A stretch of DNA of 64,000 nucleotides from Chthoniobacterales bacterium (GTDB lineage: Bacteria; Verrucomicrobiota; Verrucomicrobiia; Chthoniobacterales; JAATET01), in contig JAATET010000078.1 of assembly GCA_015655545.1 (NCBI GenBank), positions 1 to 64,000 on the forward strand, in the 5' to 3' direction. The notes beneath the pieces are model-generated. The model was not told the origin of the DNA and did not search any database. It saw nothing but the letters and a program-made list of their open reading frames with translations. Positions 19,171 to 26,737 of the stretch are shown piece after piece. The position numbers and the translations under genes are program-made. The first letter of the stretch is position 1. Each line of letters opens with the position of its first letter.

Positions 19171-20949
19171 TCAAGGCGATTTCTTGGGATTGCCAGAGGG
19201 GTCCAGGCCGAGAATTTCGAAAAGTTCGGCGTCGGGATTCGGAGTCGGCTTCGGCGTGGGGGCCGGCACGGGCGTGGGAGCCGGGGTGGGAGCCGGTGTC
19301 GGGGTGGGAACTGGCGTCGGCGCGGGCGTGGGAGTCGGGGCGGGCGACCGCGCGCCCAGTTCGGCTTCGCCAGGCTCCAGATGCGTGATGCGATAGGTCC
19401 GGTTGAACCCCGTCTGGCCAGCCGCATCCCAAAGCGAGGCCTCGAAGCTGTCGCGGAAAGGTTGCGCCGCGCGCGCGGACAATGCGACGCCGTTGATGAG
19501 GATCCGCGGCGCGCCAAACTGGGTTTCGTTTTTTCCCACCTGCACGGGCAATTCATAGCGGATCACAAACGCGCGTCCCCGCCACTCGACGTCTTCATCG
19601 ATCGCGATTCGCCCCTCGAAAAGCTGGACGCCGAGAGATTTCCTGATCGGCCCCTCGGCATCGGGGCGCGCGCTGAAATCGACCCGCTCCCGCAGGAACG
19701 CATTCACATCGCTTTCCGCGAGCGTGACCTTGCGCTTCTCACCCGTGCGCAGCGGCACGCCCATTTTTACCTCGTTCGCATTCGCCAGAACCTCCAGCAC
19801 GACACCGGGATTTCCGCGCCCTTCGGACTTCGTCGTCCGCGAGGGCGCGGCGAAAAGCGGCCAATACAGACCGATCACGCCGAAGATTCCCGCAGCGATC
19901 AGGAGAAAACCGAGCGCACGCAAAAGCGGGAGGCGCGCCAGCAGAAGAAGAATGCCCACGATCACCGCCAAGGCGCCGACCCCGAATATCCCCTGAAGCA
20001 CGATGCGCATCGCGCCGGGGGGCAATGCCCCCGAGTCCGCCGACAAACGGAAGTCGGCGATCAGTTTTTCGCGGGCGGCTTTCAGCTTCGCGGCATTTTG
20101 AAATTGCCGGGCCTCGGCGCCCTCGAGCCATTTCGATCCGTCGAAAATTTTGCCGGCCCAAAATTCCTGAAGCGCGGCGCGATACGGCGCCGCGGCTTGA
20201 TCGATGCGCGCGGCGGCGGCCGGAATCTCGCCGCGGAGACGTTCTCCGGCGAGCAAATGCTGCGCGAGATCGCCAGGCCGGGTGGTGGATGAAAGCCGCA
20301 GGGACCCGGCGACCCAGGTGTCGAGGTCGCGCTGGAGATCGCGGCGGCGTTTGACCTCGTTCGCGCTGGCGGCGCGGAGACGCGCGGCCTCCGCCTGGAG
20401 CGGCTTCTTCAGCTGGGGAACGGCCAGGGCGCGGACTTCATACTGCTGGACGATTTGCGAAATCCGCGCCGGATCGAGCGCGCGAAAATCGCTGTCGCCG
20501 AGCCACGGAAGCGCGCCGAGGATGCGCTGACGATCCCAGATGCTCCGCTTGCCATGGCCATCGTCGACCACCACGACGGCGCCCTGCGTTTTCGCGCTGA
20601 CGGCGGGAACAATCACTGGTCCCGTGGTCGCGGTCGCAAGAACCCAGTAAGTCCGCACGGAGCGGGCGCTCGCTTTTTCCCCGGCGGATTTCGATGAGGG
20701 CGCGGCGTGGCGCAAGGGGATCGCGTAGGCTTCGAGCTCGGCTCGGCGCGCGGGATCCGAGCGGATTTGCTGCTCAATGGCCGCCAGCTGCGCCTGCACT
20801 TTGGCCGGAGTCGCCAGATCCGCCGGCGACGGCGGGCTGGCGAGTAATTGATCGCTCGACACGCCTCTGGCCGATGGAGCGGCCGAAGCCGAAAAAATCA
20901 GCAACCCACCGAGCAGAACGCGCATTTTTGATGGGAAGGAGGGCGCCAT
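19171..20949 (-). CDS. Exported/membrane protein with Pro-Thr repeat tail
   Basis: About 592 residues. Start chosen at MAPSFPSKMRVLLGGLLIF; MRVLLGG (20925) is equally possible. A signal peptide is followed by a helical, Arg/Ala-rich periplasmic region (QAQLAAIEQQIRSDPARRAELEAYA; RILGALPWLGDSDFRALDPARI). Then come two transmembrane segments (GIFGVGALAVIVGILLLLARL, ALGFLLIAAGIFGVIGLYWPL) and a C-terminal globular domain (VNAFLRERVDFSARP, VFVIRYELPVQ). It then enters a low-complexity linker of alternating APTPTP/APTPVP units ending in a short tail (ELFEILGLDPSGNPKKS). No enzyme motif was found; I cannot assign a function. Confidence 0.78.
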   Translation of the reverse strand: MAPSFPSKMRVLLGGLLIFSASAAPSARGVSSDQLLASPPSPADLATPAKVQAQLAAIEQQIRSDPARRAELEAYAIPLRHAAPSSKSAGEKASARSVRTYWVLATATTGPVIVPAVSAKTQGAVVVVDDGHGKRSIWDRQRILGALPWLGDSDFRALDPARISQIVQQYEVRALAVPQLKKPLQAEAARLRAASANEVKRRRDLQRDLDTWVAGSLRLSSTTRPGDLAQHLLAGERLRGEIPAAAARIDQAAAPYRAALQEFWAGKIFDGSKWLEGAEARQFQNAAKLKAAREKLIADFRLSADSGALPPGAMRIVLQGIFGVGALAVIVGILLLLARLPLLRALGFLLIAAGIFGVIGLYWPLFAAPSRTTKSEGRGNPGVVLEVLANANEVKMGVPLRTGEKRKVTLAESDVNAFLRERVDFSARPDAEGPIRKSLGVQLFEGRIAIDEDVEWRGRAFVIRYELPVQVGKNETQFGAPRILINGVALSARAAQPFRDSFEASLWDAAGQTGFNRTYRITHLEPGEAELGARSPAPTPTPAPTPVPTPTPAPTPAPTPVPAPTPKPTPNPDAELFEILGLDPSGNPKKSP

Positions 20950-21129
20950 TCTTAGTCCGAATCCGCGACGGTGCATGGAAGCTCGAGCGGACGCAATCCC
21001 CGATTAATCGAGCGATCGTCGCCGCGTCCTTTCGACGTTCCAAAGCCACGCGAGCGGACGATTTTCGCGAAGCCACCGGCTCGCGAAATCGCATTGTATG
21101 AGCGAGGGGAAATCCGCCACATTGCCGCG

Positions 21130-21864
21130 ATGAACGATCTTTGGCGCGGCATTTCCGACTCGGCCCGGCAGCGGCTCACGCAACGCGACTATCAAGCGGC
21201 GGGCGTCGAGCGGCGGATCGCTGCGGCCGGGCTCGAAGGCGGCCAGGCATTGGCGGCGGAGAGCACGCTGCGCGAGGCGGGAGCATGGATTCCCGGCGTG
21301 GAGGTTTTTCATCGGGTGATTCACGCGCAGCGGCAGCGCGGGATGTTTGGCGAGTTTGCGCGCCAGGGTGAAGGCGTGCTCGGACGCATCGGCTTCTGGC
21401 CGAGGCAGTGGGCTTGCGCGCGGATGTTCGCCGGCACCTGCAAGGGCTTTCACATTCATCCGCCGTTCGTGCCGGAAGGCTCGGAGCCGGCGGCGTGGTT
21501 CGCCAAACTTTTTCCGACGAACCGGGAGGAGGAAGACTTCTCGCGGCGGCTCTACGACCGCGAGCAATGGGACGTGATGTTTTGCACGCAGGGCCGGATG
21601 GAAATGTTCCTCGTCGATGAGCGGGCGGGCCTGCCGCGGCGCAAGATGCGCTTCACGATCGATGGCGACGAACATCGCGGGCCGAATACCGTCGGCGTCG
21701 TCATCCCGCCCGGCGTGGCGCATGCGATCCGCGTGGAAGGCTCGGACGACGCGATCATGGTCTATGGAACGTCCACGGCCTTCGATCCCGATTTCGAGGG
21801 CCGCATGGCCAGCGATGTCGAGTCCGCCAGTCTGCCGCCGGAATGGGCCGACTATTTCGGCTGA
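21130..21864 (+). CDS. RmlC-like cupin (dTDP-4-dehydrorhamnose 3,5-epimerase-related)
   Basis: 244 residues from ATG at 21130; an upstream in-frame ATG at 20971 is less likely because the added residues are non-conserved and overlap the opposite promoter. The cupin-like barrel is marked by CKGFHIHPPFVPEG, WDVMFCTQGRMEMFLVDER, and GVVIPPGVAHAIRVEGSDDAIMVYGTS, which resemble the His-containing strands of RmlC-type epimerases. An N-terminal helix-rich extension (LWRGISDSARQRLTQRDYQ) is not in canonical RmlC. No other rhamnose genes are nearby, so the substrate is uncertain. Confidence 0.75.
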   Translation: MNDLWRGISDSARQRLTQRDYQAAGVERRIAAAGLEGGQALAAESTLREAGAWIPGVEVFHRVIHAQRQRGMFGEFARQGEGVLGRIGFWPRQWACARMFAGTCKGFHIHPPFVPEGSEPAAWFAKLFPTNREEEDFSRRLYDREQWDVMFCTQGRMEMFLVDERAGLPRRKMRFTIDGDEHRGPNTVGVVIPPGVAHAIRVEGSDDAIMVYGTSTAFDPDFEGRMASDVESASLPPEWADYFG

Positions 21865-21882
21865 TCGAGACGCGGGCGGGCG

Positions 21883-23727
21883 TCAGGTGCGCGGCGGGAT
21901 TTTATCGGGGCGCGCGTAGATTTCGTTTTCGTCGAGGTCCAGGTCCCCGCCGACGCGCACGTAATGCTGGCGAATCCATTCGTAAACCGGCGCGGCCCAG
22001 TTCTTGAAACGCGAATACTCGGTGTCGTTGATGTCGCGCTGGTCGATCACGATGACCGCGGGATTGTATTCCCCGATTTGCGCGATCGCCGTCGGGGAAA
22101 AATTGCGTTCCGCGCTCGCGTTGTCGACGTAGAGATTCTTGAGGTATGACGGGCGGTTCGTCAGGAAATTGATGGTCGGCGAATAAGGAAAAGTGACCAC
22201 CCACTCGCCCGGCGCGGAGTTGCTCACGACCAGGTCGTGGATCGCCTGCACGCGCTCCTGCTCGCGCTTTTTCAGCAGCACGCGCACGCCATTTTCGCCC
22301 ACGGCCTCATAGGAACGCTTGCGCGCCGCGGCGATCGTGCCGGCGGACTCCTTCGGGAACGAGTGGAAGACGAATAATCCTTCCGCAAGGACGCAGAGCA
22401 TGACGAACGCCGCACCGCCGATGCGCACGAGCAGCCACCGCGTGCGAGCGGCCGTGCGCAGCGCGTAGAAAGAAGCGCACGCCATCGCGACGAGAAAGGG
22501 AATCATGAATTCGCTCAGGTGCGGCGTGTCCGGGCGAAAGAAAAAATATTGTGGAAAAAGCGTGAGCGCCGCGCCCAGCGTGGCGAGACACGCGAGCGAG
22601 GATTCCTTGAGCGCGGCATCCGCGGTGACCAGCGACTTCGCCAGAGAGCTGCCCGCCACGAGAATCACGAGCGCGCTGATCAGGATCGGCAAATGCAGGA
22701 TGAGAATGAAGACGGCGTCGTAGATCGACGCCTGCCGAAAGAGATCGCTCAATCCCCGCCTCGGCCGCCCGCCCCGATCCAGCTCGGCGCGTTTCTCGTG
22801 CTCCCCCCGGGCCAGCTGCACCCAATTTTTCGGCGTCTTTTTCCAATGGACCTCGATCCATCCGTCCCGAGGCGCGGGAGCGATTCCGGCCGGCTGTGCT
22901 TTCGAGCTTTCAGGCGCGTGGCGGCCGGGCAGGCGCCGCGTGATTTCGTAGGTGATCTGATTCCAAAGGATCGCGTATTGGCCGACAAACTCCGCGCCGA
23001 AATGGCGGCGTTGCGCATCCGCATAAAAAGGCGCGTGGATGGCGGCGGCCATGAAGAGGCAGAGCGCTCCGCCGCCCAACGCCGTCGGCAGGCGCTGGAG
23101 AAATTTCCCGCGAACGCCCAGTGGATAAAGCGCGACGAGCCCCAGATAAATCACGGTGAAGAAAAACCCCTCGTCGATCCGCACGAGAAACGTCACCCCG
23201 AGCACGAGTCCGGCCGCAGCGAACCACCGCCACTTTCGCGCGCCGGTTTTCGGCCCCATCACGAACGCATGCAGCATCACCCACGCATTCAGCAGCGGGA
23301 GAAGCCCCTGATAATTGCGGAAGAGCATTCCCGGGATGGCCACGATCAACAGTCCCGCGCCCAGCGCCAGCCAGCCGAGATTCGTGACCCGGCGCAGGAT
23401 CAGAAACCCGAGCAATCCCGCCAGCAGGCAGAGCGCGAAAAAGTAAACCCGCAGAGCGAGGTAATCCGGGCCGGTGAGCTTGAAGAGCCACGCCACGGGG
23501 TAGAACCACAGCACATTGTAGTTGAGCGTCGTGTCCTTGATCGGCAGCAAGCCGTCGTTCAGCCGCATCGCGTTCACCGCCGCCGTCCCGCCCTCGCCGC
23601 CGAGGTTCAGGCCGGAGCGATAATATTGGCCGTAATAGCAGACCGCGAAAACCGCCAGCGCAAGCGGCCCCCATCGGCGCAGCAGCGCGTCCAGGCGGAA
23701 TAAAAAAGCGCGAACCGCATCAGACAT
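21883..23727 (-). CDS. Multispan membrane protein, probable GT-C (PMT/ArnT-like) glycosyltransferase
   Basis: 614 residues with about ten hydrophobic helices (WGPLALAVFAVCYYGQYY, YFFALCLLAGLLGFLILRRV, WLALGAGLLIVAIPGMLF). The first periplasmic loop contains GGEGGTAAVNAMRLNDG and DTTLNYNVLWFYP, in the position where GT-C enzymes keep their acidic catalytic residue. The C-terminal third is soluble (NFLTNRPSYLKNLYVDNASAE, IGEYNPAVIVIDQRDINDTEYS). Such proteins transfer sugars from polyprenyl phosphates in the envelope. The acceptor is unknown. No glycosyl pathway genes are adjacent except the RmlC-like gene converging on it. Confidence 0.78.
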   Translation of the reverse strand: MSDAVRAFLFRLDALLRRWGPLALAVFAVCYYGQYYRSGLNLGGEGGTAAVNAMRLNDGLLPIKDTTLNYNVLWFYPVAWLFKLTGPDYLALRVYFFALCLLAGLLGFLILRRVTNLGWLALGAGLLIVAIPGMLFRNYQGLLPLLNAWVMLHAFVMGPKTGARKWRWFAAAGLVLGVTFLVRIDEGFFFTVIYLGLVALYPLGVRGKFLQRLPTALGGGALCLFMAAAIHAPFYADAQRRHFGAEFVGQYAILWNQITYEITRRLPGRHAPESSKAQPAGIAPAPRDGWIEVHWKKTPKNWVQLARGEHEKRAELDRGGRPRRGLSDLFRQASIYDAVFILILHLPILISALVILVAGSSLAKSLVTADAALKESSLACLATLGAALTLFPQYFFFRPDTPHLSEFMIPFLVAMACASFYALRTAARTRWLLVRIGGAAFVMLCVLAEGLFVFHSFPKESAGTIAAARKRSYEAVGENGVRVLLKKREQERVQAIHDLVVSNSAPGEWVVTFPYSPTINFLTNRPSYLKNLYVDNASAERNFSPTAIAQIGEYNPAVIVIDQRDINDTEYSRFKNWAAPVYEWIRQHYVRVGGDLDLDENEIYARPDKIPPRT

Positions 23728-23867
23728 TCGAGAAGCGAGCTAACGCGCTCCCGCCCGTCCGGTTCAAATCAAATCGGCTGCTTGCCCCGGCTGCCGTCCG
23801 GTGCGACGCTTTCACACATCCGCGCCGCGGGCGCCGGAGTCGTAGCCAATCCAACCAAGTAAAAGCC

Positions 23868-25025
23868 ATGACGATTGCCGAACAGGTCGCTGTGCGCACC
23901 TATCCTCCCTTCAGCCTCCACAACCTCATCGAGGGCACCTTCAAACCGAAACCCGGCCAGAAAATCTGCATCTTGATCGAGCTCGACGAACCCCACGACG
24001 CCGTCGATTTCAAATTCCTCGAGAATCCCGACCTCTCCGTCCAGCGGAACGCCTACCAGCATTTCTACGTGGGGCTTAAGGAAGGCGTCCTCGACCAGCT
24101 CCAGCTCAAAGGCGGCGACCTTCTCGCCTACCAAACGACCGGCGGCAGCAACCTCGACCTGCCCGATCTCGCCGTCGCCTCGGACGGCCGCGAGCTCAGC
24201 CTCGAGCGCGATGTCTACACGAACTACGACATCATTCTCTGCATCTCGAACTACTCCGCCACCGCGCCGCTCACCGCCTTCGCGAAAAAATACGGTTTTC
24301 GCGGCGCCACGCTGCACGGGCTCAACCAGACCATCCTCACCACCGGCCTCGCCGTCGATTACGACGAAGTCAGCCGCCTCGGCGAACTGCTTCGCCTCGG
24401 CATGACGCGTGCCGACTGGGTCGAGATCGACTTCGAATGTCTCGACCACAATCACACGCTCCGCCTCGATCTCGGCCAGCAGGAGGCGCAGAAAAGCCAC
24501 GGACTCTGCCGCGGTGACGAGCCCGATGTCGCGAATCTTCCGGCGGGCGAGATCTATTACGTGCCGACCGGCGCGCACGGCGAGTTTCCCATGAAATACG
24601 AGGACGGCACGCTCGGCATCATGACCGTCGCCGACGGCCGCGTGCAGCGCGCAAAACTACTCACCGGAAATCCCCAGACGATCGCCCTCCACAACGCCAA
24701 ACTCGCGAGCGACCCCGCCACCGGCATCATCGGCGAGCTCGGTTTCGGCACGCAGGTGCTGCCCGTCTCCGGCAAGGACATCCAGGACGAAAAAATTCTC
24801 GGCACCATCCACATCGCCACCGGCCGCGACGACCATCTCGGCGGCGGCGTCACGCCGGATAAATTCACCGACGCGAAAAACGCCACGCACGACGACATCC
24901 TCTTCGCGCCGCACAAGACGCCGGAAATCAACGTCACCCAGGCCCGCATGTCGCGCGACGGCAAAATCGAAGTCCTCATCGAGAGCTTCGAACCGTCCGG
25001 CTACCTGACCGGCCTCATCGCCTGA
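23868..25025 (+). CDS. M29-like aminopeptidase homologue
   Basis: 385 residues, no signal peptide. The C-terminal half carries text similar to family M29 leucyl aminopeptidases: IIGELGFGTQ (metal Glu), DEKILGTIHIATGRDDHLGGG (metal His and following acidic residues) and a late ATHDDILFAP that corresponds to the H-x-D pair. The N-terminal half (FKPKPGQKICILIELDEPHDAVDFKFL) is divergent from characterised members. It is followed after 7 bp by a methyltransferase gene, so the two are probably one operon. A peptidase-like role on a small peptide or thiohistidine conjugate is possible but unproven. Confidence 0.65.
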   Translation: MTIAEQVAVRTYPPFSLHNLIEGTFKPKPGQKICILIELDEPHDAVDFKFLENPDLSVQRNAYQHFYVGLKEGVLDQLQLKGGDLLAYQTTGGSNLDLPDLAVASDGRELSLERDVYTNYDIILCISNYSATAPLTAFAKKYGFRGATLHGLNQTILTTGLAVDYDEVSRLGELLRLGMTRADWVEIDFECLDHNHTLRLDLGQQEAQKSHGLCRGDEPDVANLPAGEIYYVPTGAHGEFPMKYEDGTLGIMTVADGRVQRAKLLTGNPQTIALHNAKLASDPATGIIGELGFGTQVLPVSGKDIQDEKILGTIHIATGRDDHLGGGVTPDKFTDAKNATHDDILFAPHKTPEINVTQARMSRDGKIEVLIESFEPSGYLTGLIA

Positions 25026-25032
25026 CGTTGAT

Positions 25033-25779
25033 TTGAGCGGGAACCTTTACGAATCGCCGAAGCTCCTCGCGGAATATCTGCTGCTGCACTACGGCGGCGC
25101 GGCGGACGTGCTCGGCGAAATGCCCGGCCCCGCCGAGGCAACCGGCTTCGCCACGCGGCTCGTGCGGGAACTGCTCGCTCCCTGCGATCCGCACTCCCGC
25201 GCACTCGATCTCGGCTGCGCCGTCGGAGCGTCGTCCTACGAGCTCGCGCGCTCGTGCCGCGAAGTCATCGGCATCGACTTCTCCCACGCATTCATCCGTG
25301 CCGCGGAGACGCTCAAAGAAACCGGAAACCACCCTTTTGAGAAACTGATCGAGGGCACGATCACGAAACCCGCCGTGGCGCATGTGCCCGAAAATGTGGC
25401 GCGGGATCGCGTGCGGTTCCATCAAGGCGACGCGGGGGATTTGCCCGCCGATCTCGGCTCGTTCGACATCCTCCTCGCCGCGAATCTCCTCTGCCGCCTC
25501 CCCAACCCGACACGCCTGATACAGCGCCTCCCTGGCCTCGTGCGCAGCGGCGGCCAGCTTTTGCTGACGACACCCTTTACGTGGCTCGAAGAATTCACAC
25601 CGCAGACAAACTGGCTCGGCGGCACGCCGGCGACCGGCCGCAGTTTCGACGCGTTGCGCGCGCTGCTCGATCCGCATTTCGCGCTCGAGCACACCGCCGA
25701 CCTTCCTTTCCTCATCCGCGAGCACGCGCGCAAATTCCAATACAGCATCGCCTGCGGCTCCCGCTGGCGGCGGCGCTGA
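25033..25779 (+). CDS. Stand-alone putative 4-mercaptohistidine N1-methyltransferase (OvoA C-terminal type)
   Basis: 248 residues with a TTG start that fits the family N-terminus YESPKLLAEYLLLHYG. It is a class I SAM methyltransferase: motif I ALDLGCAVGASSYELARSC, then EVIGIDFSHAFIRAAE, and ILLAANLLCRLPNPTRLIQRLP. The sequence closes with LLTTPFTWLEEFTPQTNWLGG and FLIREHARKFQYS. These match the domain that in ovothiol biosynthesis is fused behind OvoA and methylates 5-thiohistidine. Here the OvoA sulfoxide-synthase part is absent from the window. It overlaps nothing and lies 6 bp before a TPMT-like gene. Confidence 0.85.
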   Translation: MSGNLYESPKLLAEYLLLHYGGAADVLGEMPGPAEATGFATRLVRELLAPCDPHSRALDLGCAVGASSYELARSCREVIGIDFSHAFIRAAETLKETGNHPFEKLIEGTITKPAVAHVPENVARDRVRFHQGDAGDLPADLGSFDILLAANLLCRLPNPTRLIQRLPGLVRSGGQLLLTTPFTWLEEFTPQTNWLGGTPATGRSFDALRALLDPHFALEHTADLPFLIREHARKFQYSIACGSRWRRR

Positions 25780-25785
25780 TCCCTC

Positions 25786-26385
25786 ATGGACTGGGAGCTG
25801 CGCTATCAATCCGGAGACATGCCGTGGGAAAAAGGCGGCCCCGCGCCGCCGCTCGTCGATTGGCTCTCCCGCAATGAAATCCACGGCCGCATTCTGGTGC
25901 CCGGCTGCGGCAGCGGACATGACGTGCGAGCCCTTTCCCGGGCCGGCGCCGAGCCCGTCGGCCTCGATATCTCGCCCTCCGCCATCCACCTCGCGGATTC
26001 GCTGCCCCGCGCCGGCGGCGAGCGCTACCAGCTCGCGAATCTATTCGAGCTCCCGTCGGAATTGATCGGCGCGTTCGACTGGATTTTCGAACACACGTGC
26101 TTCTGCGCCATCGACCCGAAAAGTCGCCCCGATTACGTCGCCGCCGTCGCCGCGGCCTTAAGCCCGCACGGCCGGCTGCTCGCCATTTTTTATCTCGATC
26201 CCGGACACGACGCCCGCCCGCCCTACGGCACCACTCGCGAGGAGCTCGATGCATTCTTTTCCGGCCATTTCGAAACGCTCGCCGAATACATCCCGACGAT
26301 TTCCTATCCCGGACGCGAGGGCCGCGAACTCGTGCGCGTCCTGCAAAAGCGGAATCAGCCCGCCTCCGCGAGCCGTCGCAGATAG
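25786..26385 (+). CDS. Thiopurine S-methyltransferase (TPMT) family SAM methyltransferase
   Basis: 199 residues. The TPMT N-terminus is recognisable (WELRYQSGDMPWEKGGPAPPLVDW), with motif I RILVPGCGSGHDVRALS, then PVGLDISPSAIHLA and FDWIFEHTCFCAIDP. Family members methylate thiol, selenol or halide nucleophiles. It starts 6 bp after the OvoA-type methyltransferase and is likely co-transcribed. Its 3' end overlaps the converging DUF971 gene by 31 bp. Confidence 0.9.
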   Translation: MDWELRYQSGDMPWEKGGPAPPLVDWLSRNEIHGRILVPGCGSGHDVRALSRAGAEPVGLDISPSAIHLADSLPRAGGERYQLANLFELPSELIGAFDWIFEHTCFCAIDPKSRPDYVAAVAAALSPHGRLLAIFYLDPGHDARPPYGTTREELDAFFSGHFETLAEYIPTISYPGREGRELVRVLQKRNQPASASRRR

Positions 26386-26663
26386 GCGAACGAATAAATG
26401 CCGGTCGAGTGTCCGTCGCCCCAGCGCGGCTGAAGCCCGTAGCCGCCCACGAATTCATATCCGGCCAGCTCGAAGCTTTTCGCCGTGTAGTCATTGTGCG
26501 GGCGAACGACATTCCCCATCACGTCGGCTTCCCCTCCGCAAATCGCACAGGGACACGCCCGCCGCAGCTCCTCCAATTTGAAATACGTCTCCACGCCATC
26601 GCTCCATGCGATGGCGAGTTCGGAGCCGATTGCCTGAACCCGAGCGATCTGCAAAGCCGTCAT
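26355..26663 (-). CDS. DUF971-domain protein (GBBH-like N-terminal domain)
   Basis: 102 residues forming a single small domain: LAIAWSDGVETYFKLEELRRACPCAICGGE, then YEFVGGYGLQPRWGDGHSTGIYSFAYLRRL. The family resembles the N-terminal zinc-binding domain of gamma-butyrobetaine hydroxylase, and some members are linked to Fe-S protein maturation. The cysteines in CPCAIC could bind metal. It converges on the TPMT-like gene with overlapping ends. Confidence 0.88.
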   Translation of the reverse strand: MTALQIARVQAIGSELAIAWSDGVETYFKLEELRRACPCAICGGEADVMGNVVRPHNDYTAKSFELAGYEFVGGYGLQPRWGDGHSTGIYSFAYLRRLAEAG

Positions 26664-26737
26664 CGCTGGAAATATGGCCGTTCCCGCGCGAATTGCGATT
26701 TCGCACTTCCGCGACCTGGATTAGATTGCGGATTCCC

